Assembly: GCF_900496995.4 (NCBI RefSeq)
Contig: NC_044012.1
Coordinates: forward strand, 1,488,001 to 1,552,000
DNA: 64,000 nucleotides
Direction of reading: 5' to 3'
From: Aquila chrysaetos chrysaetos
Lineage: Eukaryota; Chordata; Aves; Accipitriformes; Accipitridae
Positions 13,101 to 28,100 of the stretch are shown here, piece after piece (positions within the stretch are counted from its first letter, which is position 1; each line of letters begins with the position of its first letter). Position numbers and translations under genes: made by a program. The notes beneath the pieces are model-generated. The model was not told the DNA's origin. It saw only the letters and a list, made by a program, of their open reading frames with translations, and ran no database searches.

Positions 13101-16100
13101 AGGTGGCTGCCTCTCTGGAGTGCAGCATGCTTTGGCAACCAGTGCGTCTTTCCCTCTCTTTTACACTTCTGCCCTGGAGCAGGTGAATCTGTATTGAAAA
13201 CCTGTGCTGAAAAGTAGCTGTGATAAACAAGAGCGTCCCAGGAAATTGTTTCTAAACCCAGCTCCCCATCCGATCTCTGAGGATGTTTTTTTCTGTCAGC
13301 TGGGTGGGAAAGTCCCTCCCTCTGTCCCTTCCTCTGTTTTGCAACAGGACCTTATATTAATTCCTTTTTGCTCTTGCTTTGTGTTTTGATCCCATTTATT
13401 GCTCTGCCTCTGTTTACCTTGTGCTCTCTGTCTGAAAAAGCTGTCTGTGCCCCAGGCAGCTTCCTCCTCTCCTTATTGTCATCTCGGAACACCTCTTTGA
13501 CTATATAGAATCAAGTATTTGAGGCAGAGCACTGGTGGAGTTCATGCCCTTGTAGGGGTCCTCTGTTGAGATACTCCAAAAGTGACACTTCCTTTGAGCC
13601 TATAAACGGAATGATAATTGTCCTGTATTTACAGACAAGTATGGCTCAGGTTCAGTGTGTTTAAGCATTTTTAAATACCTCTTCCTGTATTGAGGGTAAA
13701 AAGAAGCAGTAAAATGAGCATGTGGTTTTTACCTTCTGCAGGCAGGGACCATGTCTTTCCTTGTTTGTGAAGATGATGTGTGGACACAGAAATCTCTTAC
13801 CTGCCCTTCTGGGCAGGCTCTGCCAGCTTATTTATCATCAGGTTAGTTTTCCAACCACGAATCATATGGTTATAGTGTGCTAAAGGCTATCCTACCTCCA
13901 TTTCCTGAGCTGTGGGGTATGTACCTGTCTGGACCGCACTGTGGAGGGACTTCATTAGTTCTCAGGCTTCCAAAAAAAAAAAAAAAAAAAAAGCCACCCC
14001 AACAAAAACAAATCCTCATTTTGGACAACTGGTATGGGCTTGGTCTTAGGAATGTAAGCTGAACCTTTCCCTACAGAAATACTACTGTAGAAGGTTAATG
14101 CATTCTGAGATGCTTATTTTAGCTTCTGTTAAAATGTGAGTTTATGAACAGAGCCAAAAGAAAATAGTAGAATGCTTAATTCACAAGCTTCCATGTTGAA
14201 TATTTCACTTGTACACACCCCTTTTAAAAATAAAAGTAAGACCCCAAGTCTGGGGTGCAGCAGTGCATGGTTTTCTTTTAGAGAACTGTTGGTTTTATTT
14301 TCTTTACACCGTGATATTGAAAAGGTGAAATGAAAAGGCTGATAGGCTACTTTAGCTGTCATAGAAGCTAAAAAGCCTTGAGAATCTCAAACTCCGTGGG
14401 CTGAATTTACAGCTAGTTGCTCAAAATTATTGTTTTACAGAAATGTACAAATTTTACTGCAGGTTGATCAAAGCTAGCGGCACAATTTCAGGGAGGCAAG
14501 AACATGTTTAATGTAACTGGTATCTCTCATCTGTTAAATTGATATCACTGCACTGAATTAAGCAATGGGCAGAAGCGCTGTTCTGCTACTTGATTAATTC
14601 TGAGTTTTTTCTGAGAAAGGTTGTTTTGTTACAAATGAAATGTCTCTCTCTTCAGTTCTTTACTTATGGTTTGACTTGCAGGGTCCTTCCCTGAATGATG
14701 CTCACATTTTAGGACTAGCAGCTTTTGTGATCCACTTAAGTGAATGCAGAGCTTTAATTCCTGAAGTGAAAGCCAATTGTGGGATTTCTGAGCCTATTTC
14801 TGAAAAGGTCCTTTCCATTTCGGAGTACTGGAACTGCTTGCTAGTGTGCAGGACAGAAGAGTCGTTTGCCTTCTGCATGAGGTGAGATCATGCCTCCACC
14901 ATGTCCTTGCTTCCCCAGGCGATGGGTTTAGATTTGCCACTGGAGGGGTGCTGGTAAAGCACTTGTGTTCCTGCGGAGGATTTCCAGAGCATATGTAGGT
15001 GTTTGTGCTGCACAGAGGCGCTACACAGAGAAACAGGCTGATGGTGGTCCTGTGTGAAGTAGCATCCTGATGATTGTACTGCCTGCTGGAGGAAGGACTG
15101 ACTGGATGCTGTCAAGGTTTTTAGTTTAGTCTCTGGTTCTGAAATTTGTGCTTGGGGTTGGAAGCACATAAATAGAAGTGGTCCCAAAAGCAAATAGGTT
15201 TGGGACATGTTGGTTAAAAGCATTTTTAACACTCAGTCTTTGTTTTTACTTTTGACTTTCATGAGTGGGAAAAGATGATTGAACCAACCAGATAACGGAG
15301 TTCTTTCTTTTTCTCTATCAGATTTTGCACTGCAGCAGCATCTTACCTTATGTGCAAGTTTCCATCCTATTCTTGTGAAGATTTGTGTGCCTTGCTTCCT
15401 CCTAGCCTTGTTAAAAAGGTAAAACAAAAGAAGTTTTGCTATTATTTATGGGGAAGATCAGTCTCAGTTCAATTTCCTGCTGCAGACCCCTGTGCAACTA
15501 CAACTTGTACAAAGAAAACTATATAAAAATGCATCTTTGTACCCTCCCATCTTACCATTTTGTGTATTTGATTGTTTGGCAGTTTCACACAACCAGAGGT
15601 TGCGCTGGGCCTTTTTTTGTGGTGGAAATGTGCAGGGGTATTATGGCTTTGTTTTAGCTGCAGTACATCGTGCCACGGCTGAGCTTGGAAGCTCGGGGAA
15701 TCCTGTGTGAGGAGGCTAAAACAGACCTAATCTGGAGTTCCCTGTCGTGCCCCTCTCTGAACTACAAAAGAGCCAGCCTCTGTCTATGGAAGCAAGCACG
15801 CTTTCAAGAGCTCTTGAAGGAAAAAGCACTCCAGGTATAAATCTTTTCCATGACTTAAGTTCACACTGTAATTCTCATTTTTCAGATCTGCCCCTTGAGA
15901 TTTCCTTATTGGTGATAAAAAGCTTCTTGTAAAAACTTAATGTCTGAAAAGTTGGTCTGACAGCTGAAGATGGCATGGGCGCTGGGTTATGTGCTCAATG
16001 TTATCTGTAGATTTTGATGGTGATGATTAGAAGTAGAGAACTAGAGGTAAAGCTTTTGTGTTCTGCCTATTGCAAAAGTGGAAAGCCTGACAAGATATAC

Positions 16101-19100
16101 CATATCAGTAAGAAAATGATCAGGAACTGTAGAGAGAAGGCCTGTCCAGAACCTTAGCTTCCTACCGTGTACTGTCTATGAAGTGATGGTGAGTCAAATA
16201 ACGGAAAATGCTTGCTTGCTTGCTTTGATGCTTTCTCTAAATGTCAATGTTCTCCTGAACCACCTGTGTATCTTGGATTGTTTGGCTCTGCCTTGCTATG
16301 AAGCAGTTTAACATCTCAGCTATTCTCTTTATATCATCTTTGCAATGTATCTGATTTGACAGGATTTCTTTTTTTAACCTAGTTCATATAAAACCAGTTT
16401 GTCTTTGTGCAGAGGAATTTGTCATGTTACTAGAATGACTCCCTGTGCTTGGCTAGCTTGATGTACAAGGCTAAAATACCTTTGCATTATAACCTTTCTT
16501 TGATGCTTATAGCAGTCTGTCTGACTATGGTGCTTTGTTCATTTTAGCACTTGTTTCTAATAACATACATTCATTCTGGTATCTAGATTTTAAGAAGATG
16601 AGCATGTTTGGAAATGTCAAAGGGGTGGGTGTGTGAGAGATGCTTTACAGGCTTGCTTTCAGTAAATTTTTGAATGCCAGTGGGGTTTTAGTTTAGATTT
16701 CTTGCAAGGGAAACAGTGCAGGACAACTTCCTTGGGTTGCTGTCTCCTGTTTCAGATCTCTTAATCTGCACGGGATTTTGTCTTGGTGTGGGTGAAGGTG
16801 GGTTTTGTGTTGGGAAGAAGGCGGCTGTTCTGCACAAGTTACTTGCCTTGCTGGTCTTTCCTCTTACCTAAATAGTTGCTTTTCGCAGTTGTCTTTCAGA
16901 GAGTGGCTGCTGTTGGAGCTGGAAGTGTACCCTGAAAAAGATATTCTCTCTGCTTCGGAAAGGTAAGTGCAGAGGGGCTCTGTTGAAGAGGGAATAGTTC
17001 AAGAGTCTTTCCCACCCAAATTAGGAAAAAGCATTAAAGATCAGGAAGTAAATAAACAAGCTGCTGCAGGACACAAATGCCTGTTGACTGCTCTGGTTTG
17101 TTCAGAGTTCAAGCAATGCTAGAATGTGTTTTAACTTGAGGAAGTTCACCGAAATAACCTCTGGCCTGCATGTGCAGTCCTTCCAAATAACTTTTTACAA
17201 AACCTCCCCATTTCCAGAAGCAAGAGATGGCTGACATCAGGACATGTGGTGTCTGGTGGATGACTCTTTTTATGTCTGTACTTATATGGGTGCTTTTGTC
17301 TGTCATTGCACTCTACTTGGTGTGTGAACTTCCTTTTACATTAAGGGAAGGGCACCATTAAGATGCCGTGATAGACTTCCTATCTTCTCCTTTTCAATAT
17401 TGCAGACAGGATTTCCATTATTGGGCCATCTATCAATGGTATCTTCCAGCACCTTCTGCTTCTGGTGGCTGCGATGGAGACCTGGAGAAGGCATGTGGCA
17501 TTATTATCAATACCATTCTGGATTCCTCACAAAGGTATTCTGTGTCATGACTTGCATTTCTGCAGAAGCAATGGTTCTGCTAACGACCTTGCAATCTAGG
17601 AGCTGTGAGCTTGTGCCTTACATGGGGCTGTGGAAGGGATTCCATTCTCACGGGTCTGGCTGGAAGTGAAAGCTGGGAGGTGGCTCTGCATGACTCACCA
17701 GTGTTTGCATAAGAATCTTGCTTTAGGTGATGGAGGTCTGGGGTTGCGGTCACAGATAGTCCCTAGTCTGTCTGTCTTTTTTAAGCTGAATTTGTATTCA
17801 GATTTGTTCGGCCAGACAAGCATCAGTGCCCCTGAGGAAGTGGCTGAAGCTGGAAAATAAGGAGGAAGGGTTAGAGGAGGGTTGCTGTCTCACCAACAGC
17901 TTATTTAAGGAACATTAATGTTAGAGCTTTATGTTCATCTGAAGCCATTTGACTTTATTTGAATTGTGTTATCCTTCTGGGCTAACAGGGTTGGTTACCT
18001 GGTGTGTCTCTGAATTTCAGGTTGGACCTGGGTAGCTGTGGCCAGTCGAAGATGTCAGTCAGTCCTGATATTCTCTGCAAGCTACAGGTGATTCCAGACT
18101 TTGATGTGTAGCTGTATGTTCAATCCTTGAATTTGACCAGTCAAAGTATTTCCTAATACCTCGGTGTATGTAAGGCTGATATTTGGTTCTCACATGTGAG
18201 CAGAGGCATGGAAATTGAGAGAGATTTTTTTGTGTTGATCTCTTTCTATTACTTCAGAGAAATATAGAACGTTTGAATGCAAACTAGTGTGTAGCCCTGA
18301 CAAACACTGTTTTTCCCCCACCTCCCTCCTTAGGAGATGGTGCTGGAGCTGGGGTGTAGGCGAAAGTTGCTTTCTGGCTGCTTGGATGCCCAGAGACACT
18401 TCCTGTTTGAGATTCTTCAGGAAAGACTGAAAGACAGAAAACATAGCTCTTCTTTGGGTGAGCAGTTATGGAGGCAGCAGGAGCTGCTGCTGCACAGAAG
18501 GTAAATGCGGGTCTGAAGGACTGGGAATACCTTGAACAAAACTGCTGTTCAAAGCAATTACGGTGTGTACCTGTGCAGTCAGGTAGCCTCCCCTCTGATT
18601 CCACAGCAAATGAAAATGACACTGTATGTCACGGTAACAACTGTGCAAGAGATATTTATTCCCTGGTACCCACATGCATTAACTGTTTCAGTGTGCTATC
18701 TTGGGCTATGAGTTGCCCTTGGCAGTAGACTGAATTTCAAAGACCACACATCTTCATGGACTCTGTTTACAGGCAGCAACACCCTTAATGCCACCACTTG
18801 TGTTAACCATCGTTAAATTACTGTATTTGCTGCTGTGATCTAGGTGTGCATTTCCATTTTTGAGCCATTGATAGGATCTTAGAAAGTGGTGTGTGTATCT
18901 CCTTGAAATGCAGGTTCTTTTCTGGGCAACTGGAAAAATTCCTTGTGCAGTTTCTGTGAAAGTGTTTGAGATCTCTCATGTTTGACATACTCTCAAACTC
19001 CCCTGAATATCAAAGGCACATGCCCTGAGAGTGAAGTCTGATTCTCTTCTTGATGGTAACCGCAGTTTTGTTTTTATTCTTCTTTGCCTAAGGATTCTGG

Positions 19101-22100
19101 TAGGGCTCCCTGCATCCGCTCTGATCATGACTTGTCGAAAAGGAAAGAAAACCATGTTGGACTGCGAAGACTTTTTTCGTTTTGTAAACTTGGAGCTGGT
19201 ATGTGTCATTAGCCAAACGATAATTTCTTATTGGTAACTGCTCTAGATAAAGACCTTAAACTTGGGTTTAGGACAGGAGTTAAAATGCAGCCAAACTTGC
19301 AACAAACTTAGCTTATATCAGAGTATAGGGAGGTTCAACTCATTATGCTCGAGACTTTCCAGCCCCTGGCTCTGCAGAGGTCCCCTCTGCACTGTCTGCT
19401 GTAGGGTGACTCTTGGGTTCATTCATTTGGAATTGTGGTGGCATTTTGCGCTACTGAGAGAGAATCCTTGGGAAACAGTGTAGGGAAATCTGGGGTGGAG
19501 CCAGCCAGCATGTCAGTGGTTGGAGCTGGGTGTGCACAGTCTGGGGTAAAATCACCAGTGGGTCATGACAGAGTAGCCTGGTAGTGGCTTGGCCAGTTCT
19601 CGAGCAGTAGGAGTGTTTTTTCCAGTCATGTTGTTTGTGACAACATATGTCTCTGGTGCACACGCACATGCAGCAGCCTTGGGGATGCTCTCTCGTGTGT
19701 GGGTATGTTGTCCTTCTGTGCCACCTGCTTTTTGTTTGCTGACAGTGGGTTGGAGAGAAACCTGCAGTGTTCCTGTGGAGGCCTAGAAGTAAGGGACTGA
19801 GCATGAGCTGTTCTCCAATTTCTCTGTCATGCCAGGGCATTAAGCTACTTCGCTGTTTGTAGAGTGAGATCCTGCTCATCCTCCTGTATTACGTACACTA
19901 GAGAAACATTGAGAAACATCCTTGCAGCTTCCTGGGGAAGATCAGTTGACTTGCAGGTCCCTCAGGGTACTGTTTTGTGCTCTGAGGATAGCTATAATTT
20001 CTCTTTATTCATCCTGACTGACCTTTTCAAGCCCTCTTGCACTGTCATATTAGGCACAGCCAGAAACCCCCATTCATTCCAAGACTGTTAATCAAAACTG
20101 CTTCTGCCATCCACTACATGCGGTAAGCAGGGCCATCTGATTTGCTGGGACTGTAAAGCACTACCTAGTCAGTGGTATTGCTTTATATAGAAACGAAGTT
20201 TCTGCAATCTGAACTGATACTCAGGATCTCACAGGGTGATTTTGTGCTATGAGTCCTGTTGTGCCAGACACCCAGAATATTCAAAGAAAATCATAATTCA
20301 AAAGGGAAGGAATTAATTTTTTTCCTCTCCTTGTCTTCCCACAGAAGAATGTCTGTTCCAGAGGGTATGCACTCTCCTACGACATCACTGCTCACTTCTT
20401 CAGGGTAACTGCTGCTTTTGTCATTCTGCTCCATTGTCCGTGCTAGCCAGAGTAGATGTTTCTTTACCAGGGTATCTGTCTATATGCTATTCTTAGCAAT
20501 GAAATGTGCTATTTGTACCCTTGTTTTGAGAATTGTTGGTGTAAATTCCAAAAAGAAGAGCAGTAACCCAGGCAAATGAGGAGAAGTAGCCGGAGGAAGT
20601 AGTGGCAGAGGTTAATTTTAATACAATACAGCAAAGCTGGTGGGGGAAGGAGAAGCTGTTGGGCACACGCTTCTTTTGCTGGGCCATGCTGACCCCTACA
20701 GTTATTTTTCATTAGTTTACACATGGCTTGGTGAGGTACTTCAAAGCAGGAGAGACATGCGTGTAGTCATCTTGTAATTTATCCTCTTCCAGGGCCTGCT
20801 TAATGCCAGCTTGGACTGTGAAGAATCGGCAGAAGGGGTCAACGATGTTCTAACAGCATGTCAAACCAGATGTCCCATTGTGCTCTTCTCTGCAGCGGTA
20901 ACTGTTCTTATTTTGTCTGAAGAGTGCTAGATGAAAATTCAGTACCAGTTCAGAGCACTTGTTTTAACCTTCATTGAGTGTAAACTGTGAAGTGTGGGGG
21001 TAGTAATTCTTAACGCCTTTGGAAAATTGCAGAGTGTTTTAGTACCCTTGGTATTGCTGGTCCCAGCTCTGGGCATGCAGCCTTGTTTTTGGACTGTCAC
21101 TATAGAAGTGGAACAGAGGCTGTTTAAGAGTGAGAAGCTGGGAGACTTGTCTTGGTTTCATTTCAGATGCGCTATAGGGGGGGCTGGTTGTTACATGCTG
21201 TTGTGGTTTAACCCCAGCCAGCAACTAAGCAGCATGCAGCTGCTCGCTTGCTTCCCCCGACCTGGTGGGATGGGGGAGAGAATTGGAAGGAAAAAGGTAA
21301 AACTCATGGGTTGAGGTAAGAACATTTTAATAGAACAGAAAGGAAGAAACTAATAATGATGATAATAACAATAATAAAATGACAATAATAAAAGAATTGG
21401 AATATACAAAACAAGTGATGCACAATGCAATTGCTCACCACTTGCTGACCGATGACCAGTTAGTTCCTGAGCAGTGATCTGCTCCCCACCGCTGGCCAAC
21501 TGCCCCCAGTTTCTATACTGGCCATGACATCACATGGTATGGAATATTCCTTTGGCCAGTTTAGGTGAGCTGCCCTGGCTGTGTCCCCTCCCAACTTCTT
21601 GTGCCCCTCTAGCCTTCTTGCTGGCTGGGCATGAGAAGCTGAAAAATCCTTAACTTGGTATAAACATTACTTAGCAACAAATGAAAACATCAGTGTGTTA
21701 TCAACATTCTTCTCATACTGAACCCAAAACATAACACTATACCAGCTGCTGGAAGGAAAATTAACTCTATCCCAGCTGAAACCAGGACACACATGCCAAG
21801 CAACCATATAGTCCATAAAGCACAGATTTTTCTGTCTCCTCTATGTAACTCTTCATGCACTGCTTTACATGGGGATACATGTTTTTGTTGCATGTGATAA
21901 GCATGTGCATCAGCTTTGTGGAACAGCTGAGTTTTGAGCTCCTTTATTATGAGTGGTCCTACTAGAGGAGTTTCAGGGCACCGTGGTACGAACACGGTCA
22001 CAAATGGCCCTCTTTGCACTTCCAGGATGTGAAACTTCTCACAGTGTGTATGTACAGCTTGGACTTTTTCATTAAGGGCAGGGGGGAGGGCAGGGGGAAC

Positions 22101-25100
22101 CCTTTCTCTGAGTACCTGGCTGAGATAGCATGCATACCTGACTGCAAACAACTACTGAGTATGCCACCACTAATGCTGCTGGTTTCCATCTTTCTTCCTA
22201 GCTTTGGTGGCCGAGGCTGGAGCCAGTACTTTGCTCTCAGTGGAAGAGACTCTTTGGGGCTCCACTTGCAGAAGAACTGGAAAGACTGAGGGAATGGCAG
22301 TCCTCAGCTACCAGGTGTGTATGAGGAACCGAGTGTGGATCTGCAGGCAGGAGAACCTGCTCACTGAGGGATCAGTGCCTAGGGGGCCTGCTCTCTGACG
22401 CAGGCTGAGTTTCAGCAGGCAGTAGAAATGGTAATGTGGACTGAGGCTTGTAGGACAGCTATATACAGATTCCTTTGTAGAGTTTAAACTCAAAATGGGT
22501 CATTATAATTATTTAGTCTGGCCTTCTGTGTAATATGGGTCAGAGTGTTTCACCATAAGACAAAGAGAATCTTTTGAGAGGAGACTGGAAGGCAGAATCC
22601 TTGTTAGACAAACACTGGAAATAGCCTTTAGCACAGTGTTGAGTCATTCGCTCAAGCTGCTGCACCCTTTGTTGCCTGGATTTCGTGAATCTCTGATCTG
22701 AAGCTACTGACTGCTTCTCTGCTGCATGCTTCCTTCTTTACCTGTTGTTACGCTGTCTGTTCAGTGTGCTGCAGCTTTTCTCCAAAAGCTGGGAATTTAG
22801 TATAAGAATCTCCTTGCAGGTTATTGAATGTAATAATCACATTAGCCATAGTAGCATATACAGTTAACTACCTGTCCAACCTCTGATAAAAGAGATTTGA
22901 GAATGCTGCTGTCTACAGTCGCCATGTAGCATCCAACTGCAGGGAAAAAAAAAAAAAAAGAGATATATTTTTTTTTTGTTCCAATCACAAACTTACACAA
23001 ACTTACTCTGGCCAAGTCCCTGATTTTGTCCTCGTTCACAGCTGTAATTTTTTTTTTCCATTTATTTTTTTCCTCCAAAACCATGACATGCTGGTTTTGT
23101 TTCCTAGCTTCCTTTCTTCAGGAGTGGTTTTCCCTCTCTCTGGCCCACCTTGGATTTCAGCTGCCTTCCTCCATTGTACTATTCAACAGCAGTCACCACA
23201 TGGACGGGAGAGAAATGCACTGAAGAGGCTGGGGACTGACACAGAGCAGGCAAGATTGGATGCATTTTAAATGTCTGCTGTTCCCTACACTTGAAAACTA
23301 GAAGTAGAATGTCTTTAACTGAGAAATGGTTGTCCTGAGATAGTGCTGTATCCCTGGTAAACCCTGTTGTGAAATCTTGCTGGTGGCTAGTTGATAAAAT
23401 GTAGCTGTAAATTACCAGTTGCTAAATACTTATCCTAGAGGCAAAGTTGTTCCAAACTTCAACTTTTAACTCAGATACTGGGTCCTCTGTGAAGTCAGGG
23501 AGGACTATTAAACAGCTGCTTTAAAAACTGAAGCTGGAGAGAACGCTGCAGAGATTGAGAGCTCAGTCCATGGCATGCCAGGATCACCTCGCCCTCTGAC
23601 AGAGGAGCAGTCCTTGTGGATTTTAGCTCAGGCAACTTGGCTGGGAGGTTAAGGAGATGGAAAGTTTGTGAGACAGGAGTGCAGGCATTTTAAGGCTCTG
23701 GGAAGATGTGGTGGGAATCCCAGGAACAGATTTCCTGAGGGTTTTCCCAAGTGTGTTCCAGGAAATGCCTCTGCCATTTTGCCATTCTCAGTGCCCTCCA
23801 TGCATGGGAATTCTCTGAAGTGCTCTGCTGAAGAGGAAGCGGGGCTGCTGCTGGGCAGTTCTGTCTGTTGGTCTTCCAGGGGATAGCTGGGACCAGAGCT
23901 CAGCATGGGGAGTGTCCTTGTACTGAGACATTCACGGGTAGATAGTGTTGAACCAGAACCTGTGCCTTACTATTTACTCTTAAGTTTTATTGCTCCAGGC
24001 AGCAGTTACGGTAGCAGCTCCTCTTTCTACGGGATTGACTCCTCCACTGTTTATACTGGTCTAGAGCCAAAAGCTGCTAGTCAGAAACTGGTGTCACTGA
24101 CTTGATATGAGCATTTAGTACATGTGGAATAACAGCGGCTTTCACCTCAAAAATCTGCCTTGAGATAGGAGGAGGATGCCAGGAAGAGTGAGAACAGTGG
24201 GAGGGCTGAGTGTAACTGGGGTCCCAGCAGGACACAGCGGCTGCTGGGTGTTCAGGCCTTAGCTCAGACCCCCAACTACTGCTGCAATATCGGTGGGATT
24301 GCGCAGATCTTTCTGTGGTGGGGACTTGGTCCCACACACAGGACTGGTGTGAGGTCAAGTACTGAATCCCTTCAGGTGACAGACAGCGTTAAAGGGCAAA
24401 TCTCTCTCTGTCAGAAGGGGCAGTGTTGTGGGATTAGCCACCTTTGGGGGATGAGACACTGTAGTTAAATCCAAGGAACCCAGTTGTTCCACCATGTGCC
24501 ACTCCTTTTTGTTTGATTCATCCACATGCAGCAGTCTGTGCCTCTGGAAAACTGTCAGCTGAAGTGAGAGGTCTCTTGCTGCCATGTTCCCTGCCCTGGC
24601 CTGACTGTTGTGCATGTGCAAACAGACGTGCTGTGCACAGAACGTGCTGTCTGGCTCAGCCCTCCCCTTTCTCAGACAGAGATAGGTAAAGAAAGGAGGG
24701 TTAGCTCTAGAACTGGATTAGTAGCACAAATAAACAAGTTACTTTAACTTCCCAGGATCACAAAGCCACTGCATCCTTTGATTTGTGTGGTAGGGATCCA
24801 GAAAAGCGATAACCAGTGTATGTCAGGCCAGGATAACGAAGCACTTCCTGAGACGAGAGGCTACGCAGCATCTGCTGGTGGCGTGCTGGCTGTGGACCAA
24901 CATTAGCTCTCTTCCACGTTTACACCTGTGGTAGCTCACTCGGCTTTTACCTGTATTTGGGAGAAGTTGTTATCTGTTGTCTGACTTGCTGACTGCAGCA
25001 AGCCTTGCTTTGAGAACAGTGAATTCAGTGTGGAATTTACCCTTAGAAGCAATGAACGATGTCAGGCTGCAGTCTGTTGTCTTTAAACATGCTGCTTTCA

Positions 25101-28100
25101 CCTGGAAGGAACAGCAGTGCTTGTAGTTCATCCAGGTCCATCCTGGGAACACACTCAGTGAAATGTTATTTCCTGATTGGAAAGCACAAGTTCTGAGTCA
25201 CCACCACAGATATAACTAACAGGCAGTCTCTTTTCCTTGCAGCTTCTTGTTTCTCTGCTGTTCTTCTCACTCATGGATCTCATCTCAGCAAAAATAGCAC
25301 CAAAGGTAAATTCATCCCTGAGGGAATTCTCATGACACTAAATGTGTCTGATCAGCTTGGTTTGCTGCCTAAAAATACTTTGTACCAGTACTGTGAAGGC
25401 TGGTAGCTTGTTCTGCCAGAAGGAAGGGATCAGCAACATCCCAGACAGAGCCTGCTGAAAGCCCTTCTGCTCCTATCAGATTAAACCTGTATTTTCCTCT
25501 AACTGACATTATCTCCCCTTTCACTACGGTAGCTTTTATTTCTCTTCCTGAGTGACTTACTATTTTCAGTTCCCTGTTCAGACTTTACAACTCCCAGCTA
25601 GCACAGGAACCTCACCTCTCTCTCTTAGCTTTTGTGTAGCATTTCACATTTGTTAGATGACTTTTTTCCTTGGGCTGGAAACATACATGGTATTGCACAG
25701 GAAAAGGGGTCCCCAGCAAGGAGGAACATTAGTTTCCACATGATTTAATGCTATTAAATGAAGGAGCAAAGATGACAAGTTTCTTCCAGCAGCTGTCTGC
25801 CCCAAGCATCCTCCCGCCTGTGAATGCTTGTTTCTGTCCCTTTGCTGTCTTCTCAGCTTTGAAGTGCAGCCGTTTGTGTGGTCACCTAACAGATCGGATT
25901 GGGGAGCAGATTCAAGTTAAAAGTAATAATTTGGTCTCGTAGTCTGTCTTTGGGAGAGTCTGGAGGAAGAGTCATTGAGGAAAGAAACATCTTGAGCAAA
26001 CAGATCTGGGAGGTTATTCCAAGTAAAATGAGTAATGCAAAAAAAACCCACTCCCAAGACATGCTGTCACTAGATGGGTTAGAGGGGAAAAAACCTCCTC
26101 TGGGGAGCAGGGTGGGGTCAGTGCAGGACGTGCAGTGGCTCTGTGCTGAGTACTGCTGGTGATGAGCCAGTTGCTCATCAATGCCACATACCCCTGTTTC
26201 ACAAATCATTCTCAGCTGAGCCCTGTGGTGGCCTGGTTTGGTGATGAAGGCACTGCACTACTCTAGTGCCTCATTGCCCAGGGGGAATCTGGGCTGCCAG
26301 GCGAGGGGAAAGACTTGGGCTAAATTTGTAAAGGTCCTTTAATTGAGCACTTCATGTACGCAATCTCTTATGAGGGGTTTCTTTCTGCTTTTGATGCAAC
26401 TAAAGCCTAAAACAAACTAGACCTGTTCTTTCTGACACCCAGGAAGGAGTGGATTTTCAGACGTCTCTGGAATGGTCGCTGGTGATCTTGCAGTGCCTGG
26501 AAGAGGGGGGCATGTCCTGGCCCCTTCTCTTCCATTCAGCAGAGAAAGGTGAGTGAGTCCTGCCTCCACTGGGTGGAAAGGTGAGCTTCAGTGCTGGACA
26601 GGCATGCCCCAGCAATTTGATTAATGAGTGTACCTGTAAGGAACTGATGGGCCTTTGTAAGCAGCCTGAAAAATACTTGCCTGAGTAAAAGCTGAGAACA
26701 TCCTGCTTCTACCCTGCAGTATGGTGACCCAGCTGATGGTCAGGAATGACTGAAACTCACTGTTGTTCCCTCTGGTAGAGAAAGCCTCAGAGGGGGCAGC
26801 TTGCTTCTCTGTGGTCACCACACCCAAGCATTAGTGTTTATTGTGGGCTGGAAGGAAACTGTGCAGCCCCTGTGCTGCTGTAGAAGTATGCAAGGTGGCG
26901 TGAGGACCACTAAAGATGCTTAGTATTTCTCTCTGGCTATTGCAGACCCTAGAAAATATTGCGTCCTGCGCAGCGCAGCCTCAGACTGTCACATCCGGCT
27001 CTTGCCCGTTGCGTTCTACAGGTAACATCGTACTGGGCTCAGAAGGGAGGTGGTGGTGAGGGAGGATGCGGCTGATGGTTTTCACATACAGCAGCTGGCA
27101 CAGAGTTAACTGTACTGCTGGCCTGTAGGTGAGCTGAGCTCTTACCTTAGCTGTGCAGGAGAGAATACTTGATCATAGCAGGATTGCTATTAAGGAGCCC
27201 TGTATCTTTTGCTAGAAGTTTCCCTTCAGCTTTGTGCTCCAAACAGGAGTGTCCCTGGCTGCCTTCCTGCTCCTGGCAGTGGTGTGGCCCTGCACACAAC
27301 AGGAGTTGTAAAATGGACAGTAGCAAGAGCACCAGCTGCATTTGCCTTGCATCTTTCTGTGTTTGAGTCTACCATGGAACTAGTGCTAACCAGACACAGT
27401 GTGTGACCTCCTTTAGCCTCACCCCTTGCTTTCACCAAGAGCTGCTCACCAGAGAGCAGACCTTCCTCTACGTGGCGCTCGATTTGTACATCCAGCTGCT
27501 TCGGCTCTTTGTAGAAGGGAAAGACCTGCCGCGGCAAAGCCCAGACACCACAGAGCATGTGAGTGAAGCTCAGTCTCTCTTTTCTCCTCTTTTAACTGTG
27601 AATCCTAGTCTTTATCCCTTCCCCTGCCACTGGCAGCATCCCTCTTGTTCCCACCTTCCTGTACAAGGCAGAGGTAGCTTGTGCAGGTGCCTTTGCAGGC
27701 AGGCAGCTTGCTCACACTTCGGGGCTGAGAGAAGCTGCCGGTGCTTCTGTCCTGCTGCGGCCTGAAACCTAAGCTGCCTTGCTGCTGTCATACTTGTACA
27801 GGACCTCAGGGTGGATGTAGTCACTGATCAAGTGATCTGCTTAACCTGTGAATAGCCCCTAGGTGTGGGGTAGTGGCTCGTTTCACTTCTGGAGGCAGGG
27901 ACTGAGACCTGAAAGTGACACTGTGCTTGGCCTTGATCTGCCATGTCTCTTCTCTGTGTTCTCCAGGGGGATCCCTTGGAGGTGATCTCCACAGCCCGGC
28001 GGTTCCTGTTTAGTGTGATCCCACGATGCCCTGCCCCAAGCTTTGGAAACATACAACCGGTATGTTGAGATTTTTCCCTCTTCTCCCAGTGTTTCTGCCT

